In this document: positions 8,802 through 20,965 of the stretch, piece after piece
Layout of the letters: each line of letters starts with the position of its first letter
Numbering within the stretch: the first letter of the stretch is position 1
From: Thermocrinis albus DSM 14484
GTDB taxonomy: Bacteria; Aquificota; Aquificia; Aquificales; Aquificaceae
Direction of reading: 5' to 3'
Length of the DNA: 64,000 bases
Assembly: GCF_000025605.1 (NCBI RefSeq)
Contig: NC_013894.1
Span: forward strand, 171,529 to 235,528
The notes under the pieces: model-generated
The model's database searches: none
What the model was told of the DNA's origin: nothing
Seen by the model: only the letters and a program-made list of their open reading frames with translations
Position numbers and translations under genes: made by a program

Positions 8802-8846
8802 CTAAAAGTCACTCTTGCAAAGAAATACCAACCCTCTATTCAGTTG

Positions 8847-8885
8847 CCAAGATAACAAGGGTCCTATGTGGACCCTCCGTCTTGG
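8847..8885. other. Two-tier hairpin upstream of plsY
   Basis: An outer helix CCAAGA/TCTTGG (8847-8852 with 8880-8885) encloses an asymmetric 5/3-nt internal loop and an inner helix AGGGTCC/GGACCCT (8858-8864 with 8870-8876) with a TATGT loop. It lies about 90 nt before plsY. The nested helices around an asymmetric internal loop resemble a structured RNA more than a terminator. I cannot assign it to a known class. Confidence 0.45.
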
Positions 8886-8935
8886 TGGATATTATATACC
8901 AAAAGGAGGAAGATGACAAGGTTCTTCTTGACCCC

Positions 8936-8964
8936 TTGCATTAGGAAAGTAACCATAAGATAAT
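8936..8964 (+). promoter_or_regulatory. plsY promoter, predicted leaderless
   Basis: TTGCAT (8936-8941), a 17-nt spacer, GATAAT (8959-8964), then 7 nt to the ATG of plsY at 8972. A start site at the usual distance from the -10 box would fall on or beside the ATG. Confidence 0.55.
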
Positions 8965-8971
8965 ACTACCT

Positions 8972-9553
8972 ATGGACTCCATACTGCTGGTACTGTTGGC
9001 GTACCTTTACGGTTCCGTCCTATTCGGAGAGCATATAGCTAAGTGGAAGGGGGTTGATATAAGAAGCGTGGGTAGTGGAAACGTAGGTGCCACCAATGTG
9101 GCTCGTGCTTTAGGTAAAAAGTATGCCTTACTGGTGTTTCTGTTGGATATGTCAAAGGGTCTTGTTCCTGTCTGGCTGGCTCGTTTTTACATGGGAATTG
9201 ACTCGTGGACTGTTTTCTTAGTGGGTGTGGCCAGTGTGCTGGGTCACATGTATCCCATTTTTCACAACTGGAAAGGGGGAAAGGGTGTGGCTACCGCTTT
9301 TGGTGTACTTTTGGGAATTTCTCCCTTCCTAGCTTTTCTTACGCTGTTGGTCTGGCTTATGGTGTTTAAGTGGAAGGGTTATGTGTCTCTGGCTTCCTTA
9401 ACTGCCTGTGTCTTTGCTGTGGTGTTTTCCCTCTTCTTTATGCCCGCTAAGATTTTTCTACTGGCACTGGTGATTACTGTTCTGATATTTTACAGGCACA
9501 AGGACAACATAAAGAGACTTATGGAGGGTAGAGAGTTAAAAGTGGGTTCATGA
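8972..9553 (+). CDS. plsY: Acyl-phosphate:glycerol-3-phosphate acyltransferase PlsY
   Basis: Integral membrane enzyme that transfers an acyl group from acyl-phosphate to glycerol 3-phosphate, the first step of phospholipid synthesis. The 193 residues contain about five membrane segments and the three PlsY motifs: GSGNVGATNVARALG near residue 35, the SVLGHMYPIFHNWKGGKGVAT block near residue 90, and a later hydrophobic motif before RHKDNIKRL. The start follows the well-formed promoter at 8936-8964 with no visible Shine-Dalgarno sequence. The stop overlaps the ATG of the glycosyltransferase gene. Confidence 0.95.
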   Translation: MDSILLVLLAYLYGSVLFGEHIAKWKGVDIRSVGSGNVGATNVARALGKKYALLVFLLDMSKGLVPVWLARFYMGIDSWTVFLVGVASVLGHMYPIFHNWKGGKGVATAFGVLLGISPFLAFLTLLVWLMVFKWKGYVSLASLTACVFAVVFSLFFMPAKIFLLALVITVLIFYRHKDNIKRLMEGRELKVGS

Positions 9554-10980
9554 GGGGTCTTCTTTTCTTTCTTTCATCAATAACCTTTTTCAGAATTCTG
9601 TATGTGATTTTCTATCCTTTGGACCTATTTCCGGAGGAGGCTCAATACTGGGACTGGTCAAGAGATCTGGATCTTAGCTATTACTCTAAGCCTCCTATGG
9701 TGGCTTACCTTAACTTTATCAGCAGAACTATCTTAGGAAACACAGAGATAGCGGTAAGAGTATGGCCCATTTTTTTCTCTTTCCTTCTGTCTGTTTTTAC
9801 GTACATCTTTGTAAAAAGGTTGTTTGATGAGAAAACAGCTCTCGTGGCATCTGTGATACCACAGCTGTCTGTGGGTTTTTCCGTAAACTCCCTTCTTATG
9901 ACTACCGATGCTCCTTTTTTGTTTTTCTGGTCCTTGAGTGTTATGACTATTTACCATGCGTCAGAAAAAAACTCTCTAAGATTGTGGCTTTTGGCAGGTT
10001 TTTTAGCCGGTCTTGCTTTTCTTAGTAAGTATCCTGCTGTTTTTCTATTACCTTGTACTCTCCTCTATCTTCTCCTTTACCGAAGGAATGTTCTCCTTAG
10101 TTACAAGCCTTACGTAGCTCTTCTGCCTGCCTTTTTTCTGGCTACACCGGTCATATACTGGAACATGAAACACGGTATGGTTTCCTTCTTGCATGTTTCC
10201 ACTCTGGCCACAAAGGGTGGCGGTTCTGTGTGGGAGCATATCCTGGAATATCTGGGAGGGCAGATGCTGATTCTTTCAGTTATCCCCTTCTTCTTCATGT
10301 TAATGGGTTGGTTAAAAGGATGGAAGAACAGTACCACAGCCTTTCTGTCCCTTTACTCTTTGCCTGTTTTTCTGTTTTTTTCAATGCTTTCTCTTCACAA
10401 AAGAGTGGAGGCCAACTGGCCAGGGTTTGCCTACTTTACAGGTAGCATACTGGCATCCTACCACTTGGCCAGAAGCAGGTGGCTTGTTCCTTCTTTTGGT
10501 CTTTCTCTCTTTCTTTTCCTGTTTCTTCACTTTACACCTTTACTGGATGTGGTGGGTCTAAGGAAGATACTACCTCCTCAGAGGGATCCTACTAAGATGG
10601 GCGTAGGATGGAGCTTGTTGGGGGATGAGGTAAGCCGACTTTATACCGGTGAGGAGATGGTATTCAGTCCTCAGTATCAGATATCGGCGGAACTGGCCTT
10701 TTACACCAAGGGTAATCCTCGCACCTTTTGCGTAAATCTGGGTAGGAGGATGAACCAGTACGATCTTTGGAGAGAAGGCATGAAGAACTATGTGGGAAAA
10801 GACGCTATCTTTGTGGACCTTAAACCCATAGACAGCAGAGTCCTCTCAGGTTTTGAAGGTATAATAGAGGAGAGGAGCCTTGTTGTCAAATGGAGAGGTG
10901 AGGAGGTGAGAAGGTTTTATATATACAAGCTGAGAAAATTCAACGGTCATATGGAGGAAAGCATGCCTGAAGGTTATTAG
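9550..10980 (+). CDS. Glycosyltransferase, GT39/ArnT-like, polytopic membrane
   Basis: Predicted polyprenyl-phosphate-sugar-dependent transferase acting at the outer face of the inner membrane, of the PMT/ArnT superfamily. The N-terminal loop after the first helix has the acidic motif PEEAQYWDWS and then YYSKPPMVAYL, which corresponds to the catalytic first periplasmic loop (usually DE or EE). About ten hydrophobic helices follow to residue 345, then a soluble C-terminal region to residue 476. ATG 9550 overlaps the plsY stop, so the genes are coupled. The acceptor (lipid A, protein or glycolipid) cannot be inferred from sequence. A second, divergent paralogue lies at 53190-54428. Confidence 0.82.
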   Translation: MRGLLFFLSSITFFRILYVIFYPLDLFPEEAQYWDWSRDLDLSYYSKPPMVAYLNFISRTILGNTEIAVRVWPIFFSFLLSVFTYIFVKRLFDEKTALVASVIPQLSVGFSVNSLLMTTDAPFLFFWSLSVMTIYHASEKNSLRLWLLAGFLAGLAFLSKYPAVFLLPCTLLYLLLYRRNVLLSYKPYVALLPAFFLATPVIYWNMKHGMVSFLHVSTLATKGGGSVWEHILEYLGGQMLILSVIPFFFMLMGWLKGWKNSTTAFLSLYSLPVFLFFSMLSLHKRVEANWPGFAYFTGSILASYHLARSRWLVPSFGLSLFLFLFLHFTPLLDVVGLRKILPPQRDPTKMGVGWSLLGDEVSRLYTGEEMVFSPQYQISAELAFYTKGNPRTFCVNLGRRMNQYDLWREGMKNYVGKDAIFVDLKPIDSRVLSGFEGIIEERSLVVKWRGEEVRRFYIYKLRKFNGHMEESMPEGY

Positions 10981-11014
10981 ATGGTTTCTATCTGTATATC
11001 TGGCCCTGTTTTTT

Positions 11015-11770
11015 GTGTATCATCTGTATCCTGTTTCTTTCTTTTCCAGCACCAACTACTCACCTTTAAGACCATCTCCAATTCCCTATAGTAGAGAGTG
11101 TAGGGTAGCTTTGGGTGTTAGGACCGTTTACAACGCTCCCTTAGGTAACCCCCACAAACTACAACAGGAACTTTCTCTGTTAGGTATCCACAAAGAAGTA
11201 CCTTACCAAGAGGGTTACGGTTTTGAGGACATAGGCGTGATAAGGTGGTTTTCTTACTTCCTTTTTGATTTTATCCCATCATACCTTCTACGTGCAGAGC
11301 CTCCTGATCCTTACCAACTTTTACCCAAAGGTGATTGTAAACCCATCTTATCGGACATTCCGGTCCTTATCTCTGTCTGGAACTGGGACTTTCCTTCCTA
11401 CTCTTTCATATTGGGTAAGAGGTATAACTTGCTACTTAGGTGTGATGAGGAGGATATGAGTAAGGCGGTGCCTGTAGTAGGAAGGAACCTTAGTGTCTAC
11501 ATATATTCACCTAAGGGTTTCTTTTTGGGAGACAAAGAGGTACCTCTCCAATCTGTTTTGACCCTCAACACGGAGGGTAACACGTTGGTTTTGGTGTGGA
11601 AGAATCAAGAGCTATGGGGCGTTTACCCGCAAAGCGGTCTAAGCCTGGTCCTGACAGAGGAAGGGATCTATCGCGTGGAGATTTTCTCTTACAAACTGCG
11701 CGTATGGAACATATTTATGGGACTGCGTTTTGTTTCGTGCCTTCCACCCTTCAAGGTTCAGGCTATGTGA
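11015..11770 (+). CDS. Unknown protein, possible membrane-anchored periplasmic domain; start unclear
   Basis: I do not recognise this family. From GTG 11015 the product is 251 residues. The same frame stays open back to 10934 and encodes a convincing hydrophobic segment (LKVIRWFLSVYLALFFVYHLYPV), yet it contains no ATG, GTG or TTG upstream of 11015. A GGAGG at 10953-10957 sits 9 nt before a CTG at 10967, so a CTG (or ATT at 10976) start giving a signal anchor is plausible. The C-terminal 90 residues read as beta-rich and end like some PHP-associated domains (GIYRVEIFSYKLRVWNIF), a weak resemblance only. It is probably coupled to the GT39 gene and converges with recG, overlapping it by 13 nt. 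Confidence 0.6.
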   Translation: MYHLYPVSFFSSTNYSPLRPSPIPYSRECRVALGVRTVYNAPLGNPHKLQQELSLLGIHKEVPYQEGYGFEDIGVIRWFSYFLFDFIPSYLLRAEPPDPYQLLPKGDCKPILSDIPVLISVWNWDFPSYSFILGKRYNLLLRCDEEDMSKAVPVVGRNLSVYIYSPKGFFLGDKEVPLQSVLTLNTEGNTLVLVWKNQELWGVYPQSGLSLVLTEEGIYRVEIFSYKLRVWNIFMGLRFVSCLPPFKVQAM

Positions 11771-14086
11771 GAAAGATCCATCTTATCACCGTACCGATAA
11801 AGGACCATCTTTCTGAGATCAGCATGGTTTAGGAGGAAGGGATCCTTCTTTATGAGCTCTGACGCATCTTCTCGGGCCAGCTCCAGAAGTCTTCTGTCTT
11901 GTTCCCTCATAAAGTTGGCCACTCTGAAACCAAAGAAGCCTGATTGAGACTCTCCGAGAAGCTCTCCGGGACCTCTCATCAACATATCCTCTTCTGCTAT
12001 CTTAAAACCATCGTAGGTGGACACCAGAACCTTGAGTCTTCTCATGGCTGGCGAATACCTTTCTTGATCGGGTACCACCAGAAAACAGTAGGAGGTGAGG
12101 TTAGATCTCCCTACGCGACCTCTAAGCTGGTGTAACTGAGAAAGTCCAAACCTGTGAGCCGACTCTATCACCATCACGGTAGCGGTAGGCACATCAACAC
12201 CTACCTCCACCACACTGGTAGACACCAGTATGTCTCCCTTCTCTCTAAACTCCTCCATGATGGCTATCTTTTCTGAATCTTTCATCTTACCGTGCAGCAG
12301 GAGAACGTTCCTCTCAGGAAACAGGTTCTTCCACCTTTCGTACTCGGTGGTGGCAGCTTTCAAAGATAACCTTTCTGACTCCTCTATAAGGGGATATATC
12401 ACGTAAACTCTGTGACCTGCTTGGAGTTCTCTTCTTATAACTTCCAGCATTTCCTCTGTGCGAGACTCAAAAACTATAGTGGTGATGACAGGTTTTCTGC
12501 CAGCAGGCATCTGATCCAAAAAGGACACATCCAGGTCACCGTAGAGGGATAGGGCTAAGGTACGGGGTATGGGGGTGGCACTCATCACCAAACAGTGAGG
12601 GTAAAACCCTCTCCCTTTCTGAAGAAGTATCTTCCTCTGAAGAACGCCGAACCTGTGTTGTTCATCTACCACCACAAAACCTAAACGGTTAAATTCCACC
12701 TCTTCCTGTAAAAGGGCGTGAGTACCTATCAGTATGTGGAGGTGGCCTCTGGCGGTGTGATACTTAACGCTGAGCCTTTCTCTTCCCTTTACAGAGCTGG
12801 TGAGAAGACCCACCCTTACCCCCATAGGTTCCAGAAACTTTCTGAAGTTTTCGTAGTGTTGACGGGCCAGTATCTCGGTAGGTACCATCACCGCCGTCTG
12901 GTAACCCTCTTTAGCAAAGGCGTAGCTTATGGCCATAGCCACCACTGTTTTACCGCTTCCCACATCTCCTTGCAGGAGTCTGCTCATGGGTACTTCCTTT
13001 TCCACGTCAGTCAGTATCTCCTGTATAACCCTTTTTTGGGCACCGGTAAGTTCAAAGGGCAGGCTGCTTACGAACTGCTCCACCCATTCTTTGCCTTCTT
13101 TCAGGGTAGGGGCTTTCTGGCTGCGTATCTCCGAACGTCTTAGCTGCAAAGCCAATTGGAAGATGAAAAGTTCATCGTACACAAGCCTTCTCTGAAAGGG
13201 TGCCAAAAAGCTGTTGAGGGTCTCCTCATCACCGGTTGGAGGTCTGTGGGTGAGATAGAAACTTTCTCCTATTTCCAAGAAGTTATACTTCTGCAGAATT
13301 TCCCGAGGTATGTATTCTGGCATGTGTTTGGCCAATTCCGTTATGTGAAACATGGCCTTTCTTACGCGCTTGTGCCGTGTCTTAGCGGATAGACTCTGTT
13401 CGTTTTTGGTTCTGATGTTGTAAAAAGGTAGTATTGATCCTGCCTCTTCCTCCGATAGAATCTCGGGATGTACCATGTACTTTTCTCCCTGAAACTCTTT
13501 GACTCTTCCGTAAACTATCAGTTGTGTGGAGGGTTTAAAGCGAAGCTTAACACGGGGATCTTTGTATCTGAACCTGAGAACCAGATAACCTGTACCGTCT
13601 GTACACACCACGCGCAGAGGATATGTATCAGAACTGTCCTCTCTTAGTTCCACCACCTTTACCTTTAGGGCGTAACGCTTGCCTGGAAGGGCTGTGCGCA
13701 CGCTGGTAGAGAGTCTTCTGTCTTCGTATCTCACGGGAAGAAACCAAAGGGCGGAAAGAATATCCTCCACTCCAAGGCTCTTGAGGAGTTTCTTTTCCTT
13801 GAAATCCAGACCCTTTACTTTATCTAAAGGTTCCAAGAACCACTCTAACGGATACTTTTCCTCATTTTGGAAACTAACGGCGGGAACAGTGGGCTCTTTG
13901 ATGGCCTCCTTAATTAGTCGTAGTACAGCCACTTTCTTTTCAAAGGGAAGCTTGTCAAATTCTTTCAGAAGCTCAAGGCAGGAAGGTTCCAGGTACTCTT
14001 TGAGGAGGTTAAAAAGGTACATTCCCGCTCCCCAGCTCCTCTTTAGTCTGAGATAGTTTTGTTCCTCCAGTTGCTTTATAAAGTCC

Positions 14087-14109
<23 letters not shown>
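11758..14109 (-). CDS. recG: ATP-dependent DNA helicase RecG
   Basis: Branch-migration helicase that remodels stalled forks and Holliday junctions. After an N-terminal extension, the wedge OB-fold lies around residues 120-215 (VEDILSALWFLPVRYEDRR). The helicase core follows, with Walker A LLQGDVGSGKT, a DEQHRFG motif II, SATPIPRT motif III and the C-terminal HQLRGRVGRS motif VI. At 783 residues it is about 90 longer than E. coli RecG, mostly at the N-terminus, where a helical domain (first ~110 residues) is found in some deep-branching species. It overlaps the 3' end of tadA and converges on the unknown plus-strand gene. Confidence 0.96.
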
Positions 14110-17045
<2,936 letters not shown>

Positions 17046-17047
17046 TT

Positions 17048-18346
17048 TTACACCCCCAGATCCTTTGCCTGCTCTTCTGTAAGAGCTCTGTCTTCTTGTT
17101 TTTCTTTGGCTACAGACTGACACTTATCTAACAGTTCCTTGAGCCTTATAGGTGCCTCCGTAAGAGGCAGTGTGGAGTCGTATATCTCTCCCTTAACACC
17201 ACACTCTTTGAAGGCTTCGTACAACATACGGAGACCTTTCTCCGCTTCTGGTCCATTCCTACGCACCACCCATATCCAGTTGGGATCTAACTTACCTTCC
17301 TTGTAGAGATCCCTTATAGCGTTAGCCACACCTTCACCCAAAGTGACATCTATACGCGTGTTGTTGGCGGTACCTCCACACACCAGAACACCCCTTATAC
17401 CAGGCTTGGAGAGGATGATGCGGGTTATCTTGTACATCTTCTCGGCAGGGGGATTACCACCTATGTCGGTGAAGTTGGCAGGCTTGAGTCCCACCGCGTA
17501 AGCGGTCTCTATGGTAACGGTGGAACCACCACCACCGAAGGTCATCATAGCTATATCACCGTCCATCTCTACGTAGGAACCAGCCTTCCCTCTGTGGTCA
17601 TCTCTATCTATGAGAGAAGCTTGTATCTCCCTCTCTGTAGGAGGTCTCTTGAGAGCCGTACGCACACCGTATATCTTTGTGGGAGGTACAGAAGCATCGT
17701 CATCTATAGTGACAACAGCATCCAACGCTAAGACCTTCTGCTTATCACCCACCTGACATATGGCAAGAGGGTTTATCTCCAAAAGTCTCGCCTCCGACTC
17801 CCAAAAAGCCCTCCACATGTTGGCTATCACTTCCGACAACTCCCTGAGAACACCCATGTACTCCTGAGGGAAACCCAGCTCCAAAAGGTAGTTTCTCACC
17901 ATATGAGGATACAGGCCCTTCAGTGGATCTATAACCCAGCTTCTTACCTTCTCCGGAGGGACTTCCTCTATGTCCATGCCACCTTCTAAGCTAAGGGTCA
18001 CTACGGGAGCTCTAACCTCTGTAGAGTAGGTTATGGAAGCGTAGAGCTCTTTCAGTATGTTGGCTTTCTCCACCACCAAAACACCTACAGGCATCTCACC
18101 GTAGACGGGATATTGGAGGAGAGCCTCAACGGTTTCCACAGCCTCCTCAGGGTTCTTACACACCTTCACCGCACCCGCTTTACCCCTCTTTCCTACCAGC
18201 ACCTGAGATTTAACCACACACTCACCCAGCTGGTTTATAAACTCCACAAGCTGGTCGTTGACATGGTCGGCAAACATGTATCTGGGGACAGGTATCCCAA
18301 ATTTCTTAAAGATCTTATCGTAGGCCTCGTACTCGTAGAGGTTCAT
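17048..18346 (-). CDS. ccsA: Citryl-CoA synthetase large subunit (SucC-like)
   Basis: ATP-grasp subunit partnering CcsB. The N-terminus MNLYEYEAYDKIFKKFG and the nucleotide-binding segment VVKSQVLVGKRGKAGAVKV are typical of SucC. ARLLEINPLA is the metal/nucleotide region, and GGNPPAEKMYKITRIILS with GVLVCGGTANN belongs to the CoA-ligase domain. At 432 residues it is longer than SucC (about 388), as expected for CcsA. ATG 18346 is chosen because GGAGG lies about 8 nt upstream; the frame stays open to 18391. A TATAAT box at 18380-18385 drives it, divergent from copA. The partner citryl-CoA lyase is not in the window. Confidence 0.82.
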   Translation of the reverse strand: MNLYEYEAYDKIFKKFGIPVPRYMFADHVNDQLVEFINQLGECVVKSQVLVGKRGKAGAVKVCKNPEEAVETVEALLQYPVYGEMPVGVLVVEKANILKELYASITYSTEVRAPVVTLSLEGGMDIEEVPPEKVRSWVIDPLKGLYPHMVRNYLLELGFPQEYMGVLRELSEVIANMWRAFWESEARLLEINPLAICQVGDKQKVLALDAVVTIDDDASVPPTKIYGVRTALKRPPTEREIQASLIDRDDHRGKAGSYVEMDGDIAMMTFGGGGSTVTIETAYAVGLKPANFTDIGGNPPAEKMYKITRIILSKPGIRGVLVCGGTANNTRIDVTLGEGVANAIRDLYKEGKLDPNWIWVVRRNGPEAEKGLRMLYEAFKECGVKGEIYDSTLPLTEAPIRLKELLDKCQSVAKEKQEDRALTEEQAKDLGV

Positions 18347-18379
18347 CCCGTCTGCCTCCGTCAAAAAGGTATGATGAGA

Positions 18380-18429
18380 ATTATAACACAAATTGAAAGA
18401 TTGAATTCACATGCCTGTGCCTTTATATT
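18380..18429. promoter_or_regulatory. Divergent ccsA / copA promoter region with palindrome
   Basis: For ccsA (-): TATAAT at 18385-18380, followed by a short leader with GGAGG. For copA (+): TTGAAT (18401-18406), a 17-nt spacer, TATATT (18424-18429), and 7 nt to the ATG at 18437. Between the copA -35 and -10 boxes sits the inverted repeat CACA-TGCC-TGTG (18408-18419), a reasonable place for a repressor or activator of copper export. Confidence 0.6.
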
Positions 18430-18436
18430 GGAACCC

Positions 18437-20449
18437 ATGAGGTTGAGTCTTAAGGTTTCTGGTATGACATGTGTTAACTGTGCACGAGCCATAGAGCTTA
18501 ACCTGAGGAGACTGCACGGGGTTAAGGACGTTAAGGTCTCCTTTGAACTGGGAAGAGTTTGGGTGGAGATAGAGGAAGAGCTTATATCTCCTCAAGATGT
18601 GGTGGCCGTCATAGAGTCCTTAGGTTACCGTGTGGAGGACTCATTGACGGGTAGAGATTTCTCTGCTGTGGTGCTGGCGCTGTGTTATATCCTGAGTGTC
18701 CCCATAGTCTTCCTTATGTTTTTACACCAACCTTGGAGTTTGTACTTACAAGCTCTCTTAGCGGGTGTGGTACAACTGGTGGGTGGGTGGAGTTTTTACA
18801 GATCTGCTTACCTCTCTGCAAGGGCAGGTGTGGGCAACATGGACCTTCTGGTGGCTGTTGGTAGTACCACCGCTTACCTCTACAGCCTCCTGAGCCTCGT
18901 AGGTTTCCTAAAGGCGCATCCTATGTTTGAGACTTCTGCTCTTCTCATTACCTTCGTAAGGACGGGAAAGTGGGTGGAAGACAGATTTAAAAAACGTGCC
19001 ACCCGTAAGCTTAGGGATCTTTTTGGTTTTCAGACTGTCAAGGTGAGGGTGTTGGGTCCTAAAGGTGAGGAGGAGAAAAGTCCCTCCGAGGTGTTTAAGG
19101 GAGATAGGGTAATTCTACGGAAAGGTGATCTGATACCGGTGGATGGCCATCTGCAAGAAGGTACTGTGTGGCTGGATCAGTCTCTCATAACAGGTGAGTC
19201 AGAACCGGTGAAGATGGAGGCAGGTGCTCTTCTTCTGTCGGGTAGTTTGGTGGTGGATGGATACGGTGTGATGAAGGTGGAGAAAACCTTTAGCGGTAGC
19301 TACGTGTCTTTTCTCATAAAGCTGGTGGAAAAAGCTCTATCAGAAAAGCCCAACATACAGAGAATTTCCGACAAGATAGCCCACTATTTCGTGCAGGGCG
19401 TACTGATACTGGCGCTGTTAGTATTTGCCTTTTGGATGTGGAGAACCCACGATCTTGAGAGAAGCTTAACTTACGCTCTGGCGGTGGTGGTGGTGTCGTG
19501 TCCGTGCGCTTTTGGAATAGCTGTGCCTTTAGCTATAGTGGTGGGTCTTTCCCGTGCATACAGTAGAGGTATCCTCATAAAGGAACCTTCCATTTTTGAG
19601 AGGGAAGTGGATGTGGTGTTTTTGGATAAGACAGGGACGGTTACAGAAGGAAAGCCTAAGGTGGTGAAAGTCAGAGTAAGAGATGAGGAAGCTTTGAGAG
19701 TAGCTCACGCTCTTAGCAGTCTCTCCAATCACCCTTACTCTAAGGCCATAAGGGAATACACAGCCAATTTGGGTATCTCGGCAGATCCTCCATCCCACTG
19801 TAAAGAGGTGGTGGGTGTAGGTATTCTGTGCGATGAGTACGCCCTTAAAGGTAAGGAGAACGGCTGGGTGGCCATTTACAGAGGTGAGGAGGTTTTGGCG
19901 GAGTTTTACGTAGAAGATACATTAAGGGAGGACGCACCACAGGCGGTGGACCAACTAAAAAGAATGGGTCTTAAGGTGGTGATGCTTACGGGAGACCGAG
20001 AAGAGAGAGCCAAGAGCATATCTGATGCGCTAGGTATAGAAGAATGGTACGCTTCGGTAAAACCCGAAGACAAGATGCAAGTGCTGGAGGAGTATCAGAA
20101 AAGAGGGTACAGAGTGTGTATGGTGGGGGATGGCATAAACGACGCTCCTGCGTTGGCCAAAGCGGACATGTCGGTGGCTATGGGATCGGGTACTGAAGTG
20201 GCAAAACTGGTGGGAGATGTAGTGCTCCTTGGAGGTATAGGTGGGCTCGTGGAACTGTTTCGTATAAAGAAAACTGTAAGTAGGAGAATAAAACAGAACC
20301 TTTTTTGGGCCTTCTCTTACAACGTACTTCTTATTCCTGTGGCGGCCGGAGGACTGGCCAGTTTTGGCATATCCCTAAAACCCGAATGGGCAGGACTTCT
20401 CATGGTCCTATCCTCGGTGGCTGTGGTGATCAACTCTGTAAGACCATGA
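18437..20449 (+). CDS. copA: Copper-translocating P1B-type ATPase
   Basis: Exports Cu+ across the inner membrane with ATP hydrolysis. One N-terminal heavy-metal domain carries GMTCVNC (residues 9-15). The membrane metal site is CPC at 355-357, the phosphorylated aspartate is D397 in DKTGTVTEGKP, the SNHPYSKAI loop is the nucleotide-binding HP motif, and the hinge is GDGINDAPALAKAD. The length of 670 residues with one metal-binding domain is short but complete. The start at 18437 is supported by the promoter and by the metal-domain N-terminus, although the frame is open far upstream across ccsA. Zinc or cadmium export is less likely because of the CPC and N-terminal CxxC combination. Confidence 0.92.
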   Translation: MRLSLKVSGMTCVNCARAIELNLRRLHGVKDVKVSFELGRVWVEIEEELISPQDVVAVIESLGYRVEDSLTGRDFSAVVLALCYILSVPIVFLMFLHQPWSLYLQALLAGVVQLVGGWSFYRSAYLSARAGVGNMDLLVAVGSTTAYLYSLLSLVGFLKAHPMFETSALLITFVRTGKWVEDRFKKRATRKLRDLFGFQTVKVRVLGPKGEEEKSPSEVFKGDRVILRKGDLIPVDGHLQEGTVWLDQSLITGESEPVKMEAGALLLSGSLVVDGYGVMKVEKTFSGSYVSFLIKLVEKALSEKPNIQRISDKIAHYFVQGVLILALLVFAFWMWRTHDLERSLTYALAVVVVSCPCAFGIAVPLAIVVGLSRAYSRGILIKEPSIFEREVDVVFLDKTGTVTEGKPKVVKVRVRDEEALRVAHALSSLSNHPYSKAIREYTANLGISADPPSHCKEVVGVGILCDEYALKGKENGWVAIYRGEEVLAEFYVEDTLREDAPQAVDQLKRMGLKVVMLTGDREERAKSISDALGIEEWYASVKPEDKMQVLEEYQKRGYRVCMVGDGINDAPALAKADMSVAMGSGTEVAKLVGDVVLLGGIGGLVELFRIKKTVSRRIKQNLFWAFSYNVLLIPVAAGGLASFGISLKPEWAGLLMVLSSVAVVINSVRP

Positions 20450-20459
20450 TGTTTTTGGT

Positions 20460-20963
20460 TTACCTGTCACACGATAACTTTTTTCTAAGGTCAGGTGAGT
20501 AACCACTGACCACCGTATAATCTCTTAGGAGGATATTATAGGGGACTGCAGACACACCCATTTCCTTAGCTATCCTTTCGTGCTCTTTGAGAAGAGGACA
20601 TGACTTTACAGGTAGAGGCCTTTGATCCCATTTTCCCGAAAGAACCTCGTCGAGGGCTCTTAGATGATTCTTAGAACAGACCACATAGGCGGACTTTTGA
20701 TAGCTTTCGGGAAATCTGGGAAAAGGTACCAAAAACACGTAAAGGCGCAGTTTATGAAGACAACCCTTCAGTTCCTGCCATTCTTTTCTACAGTGAGGGC
20801 AGTCAGGGTTCATAAAAACCAAAACTCTCTCTTTTCCTTTGCCAACTATCACCGCTTTGTTTAAAGGAACACTCTTGATCTGCTCCTTTAGAAACTCCTT
20901 CTCTATATCCTCTCCCTGCACAAAGGAGGCGATGAGAAAGAGGAAGAAGACAAAACGTACCAT
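20460..20963 (-). CDS. Secreted thioredoxin-fold (DsbC/DsbG-like) protein
   Basis: A 167-residue protein with an N-terminal signal peptide (about residues 1-17, ending FVQGE) and a thioredoxin domain carrying the redox motif CPHC in VFMNPDCPHCRKEW. The cis-proline loop is visible as VSAVPYNILL. It resembles the catalytic domain of DsbC/DsbG without the dimerisation domain, so a periplasmic disulfide oxidoreductase or isomerase is likely. It begins 2 nt after the pstB stop, so it is the last gene of the pst transcript; a role in phosphate uptake is not implied. It converges with copA 10 nt away, where I see no terminator. Confidence 0.82.
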   Translation of the reverse strand: MVRFVFFLFLIASFVQGEDIEKEFLKEQIKSVPLNKAVIVGKGKERVLVFMNPDCPHCRKEWQELKGCLHKLRLYVFLVPFPRFPESYQKSAYVVCSKNHLRALDEVLSGKWDQRPLPVKSCPLLKEHERIAKEMGVSAVPYNILLRDYTVVSGYSPDLRKKLSCDR

Positions 20964-20965
20964 GT

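Noticed and set aside
8913-8963. 16-codon ORF (MTRFFLTPC...) after AGGAGG, upstream of plsY
   Set aside because: The ribosome-binding site is only 3 nt from the ATG, and no conserved feature supports a leader peptide.
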